Under the pieces are notes generated by a model. It saw only the letters and a program-made list of their open reading frames with translations, did no database searches and had not been told where the DNA came from. Positions 63,686 to 64,000 of a stretch of 64,000 nt of DNA are shown one piece after another (position 1 is the stretch's first letter; each line of letters opens with the position of its first letter). The translations under genes were made by a program, and so were the position numbers. Source of the DNA: Chamaea fasciata (taxonomy: Eukaryota; Chordata; Aves; Passeriformes; Sylviidae); the NCBI GenBank assembly GCA_029207755.1, contig JARCOQ010000002.1:2604001-2668000 (forward strand), written 5' to 3'.

Positions 63686-64000
63686 GTGAGCCTGGTGTCT
63701 GATTTGCACATTTTGTCCTGTTGCCCTGTCCCTGAGGGGCCCTGATGACCGTGGCATGTCGTGGGTCGTGGTGTGGCTGGTTTTTAATCCTTTGTCTGCT
63801 GCCCAGGAGCTCCAGGCTCTGCCTCACGGTCAGTAATGAGCCCGCTAACGTTAGCAGCCCAAATCATGCAGCAGTTGTTAAAAAATGCTATAAACACATT
63901 CTCAGGCAATTGTAAAATTAAACTGTAGGGGTCAAAAAACAACAAATCCTCTCATTAGCCAATTTCCTCAAATTCCCTGAGAACATCACATGCCTCTATA
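63686..64000 (+). other. EPHA3: EPHA3 intron 8, 5' part
   Basis: The first 315 bp of the intron after the transmembrane exon are in the window, starting GTGAGC. The intron continues past the window end. I see no repeat or other element here. Confidence 0.85.

Overview
The window looks like bird nuclear DNA, probably from a songbird or close relative. It holds an internal part of one protein-coding gene on the + strand: EPHA3, the EphA3 receptor tyrosine kinase. The evidence for a bird is three 3'-end fragments of CR1 LINEs, a retroviral LTR of a type I associate with songbirds, and no SINEs that I can see. The gene call rests on five exons whose translations, splice phases and order fit an EphA receptor. 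The residue pattern is EPHA3 rather than EPHA5 or another paralogue.

Layout. Positions 1-41621 are the 3' part of a very large intron, intron 3 by the usual EPHA3 numbering. It contains simple repeats, two CR1 fragments, one copy of a dispersed LTR-like repeat and no supported exon. Exon 4 (41622-41777) encodes part of the cysteine-rich EGF-like region. Exon 5 (42247-42585) encodes the first fibronectin type III domain. Intron 5 (12.5 kb) follows and carries a sense-oriented LTR about 250 bp past exon 5. Exon 6 (55087-55211) and exon 7 (61881-62043) together encode the second fibronectin domain. Exon 8 (63583-63685) encodes the transmembrane helix. The signal peptide, ligand-binding domain, kinase, SAM domain and PDZ-binding tail lie outside the window.

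The five exons total 886 nt, about 295 codons, and join in one open frame with no stop or frameshift. The gene therefore appears intact here. Its product would bind GPI-anchored ephrin-A ligands on neighbouring cells through parts encoded upstream, and signal through a cytoplasmic kinase encoded downstream. This stretch supplies the extracellular stalk and the membrane anchor.

I found no convincing new system. The most interesting points are these: a read-through cassette after exon 7 (27-codon tail, stop, ATTAAA signal and GU-rich element) that could make a soluble EphA3; a NAGNAG tandem acceptor at exon 7; the sense LTR after exon 5 with its own TATA-like and poly(A) signals; a 327-bp polypyrimidine tract with ten perfect CCCCCCTTTT units; and the strikingly GC-rich exon 5 inside AT-rich introns.
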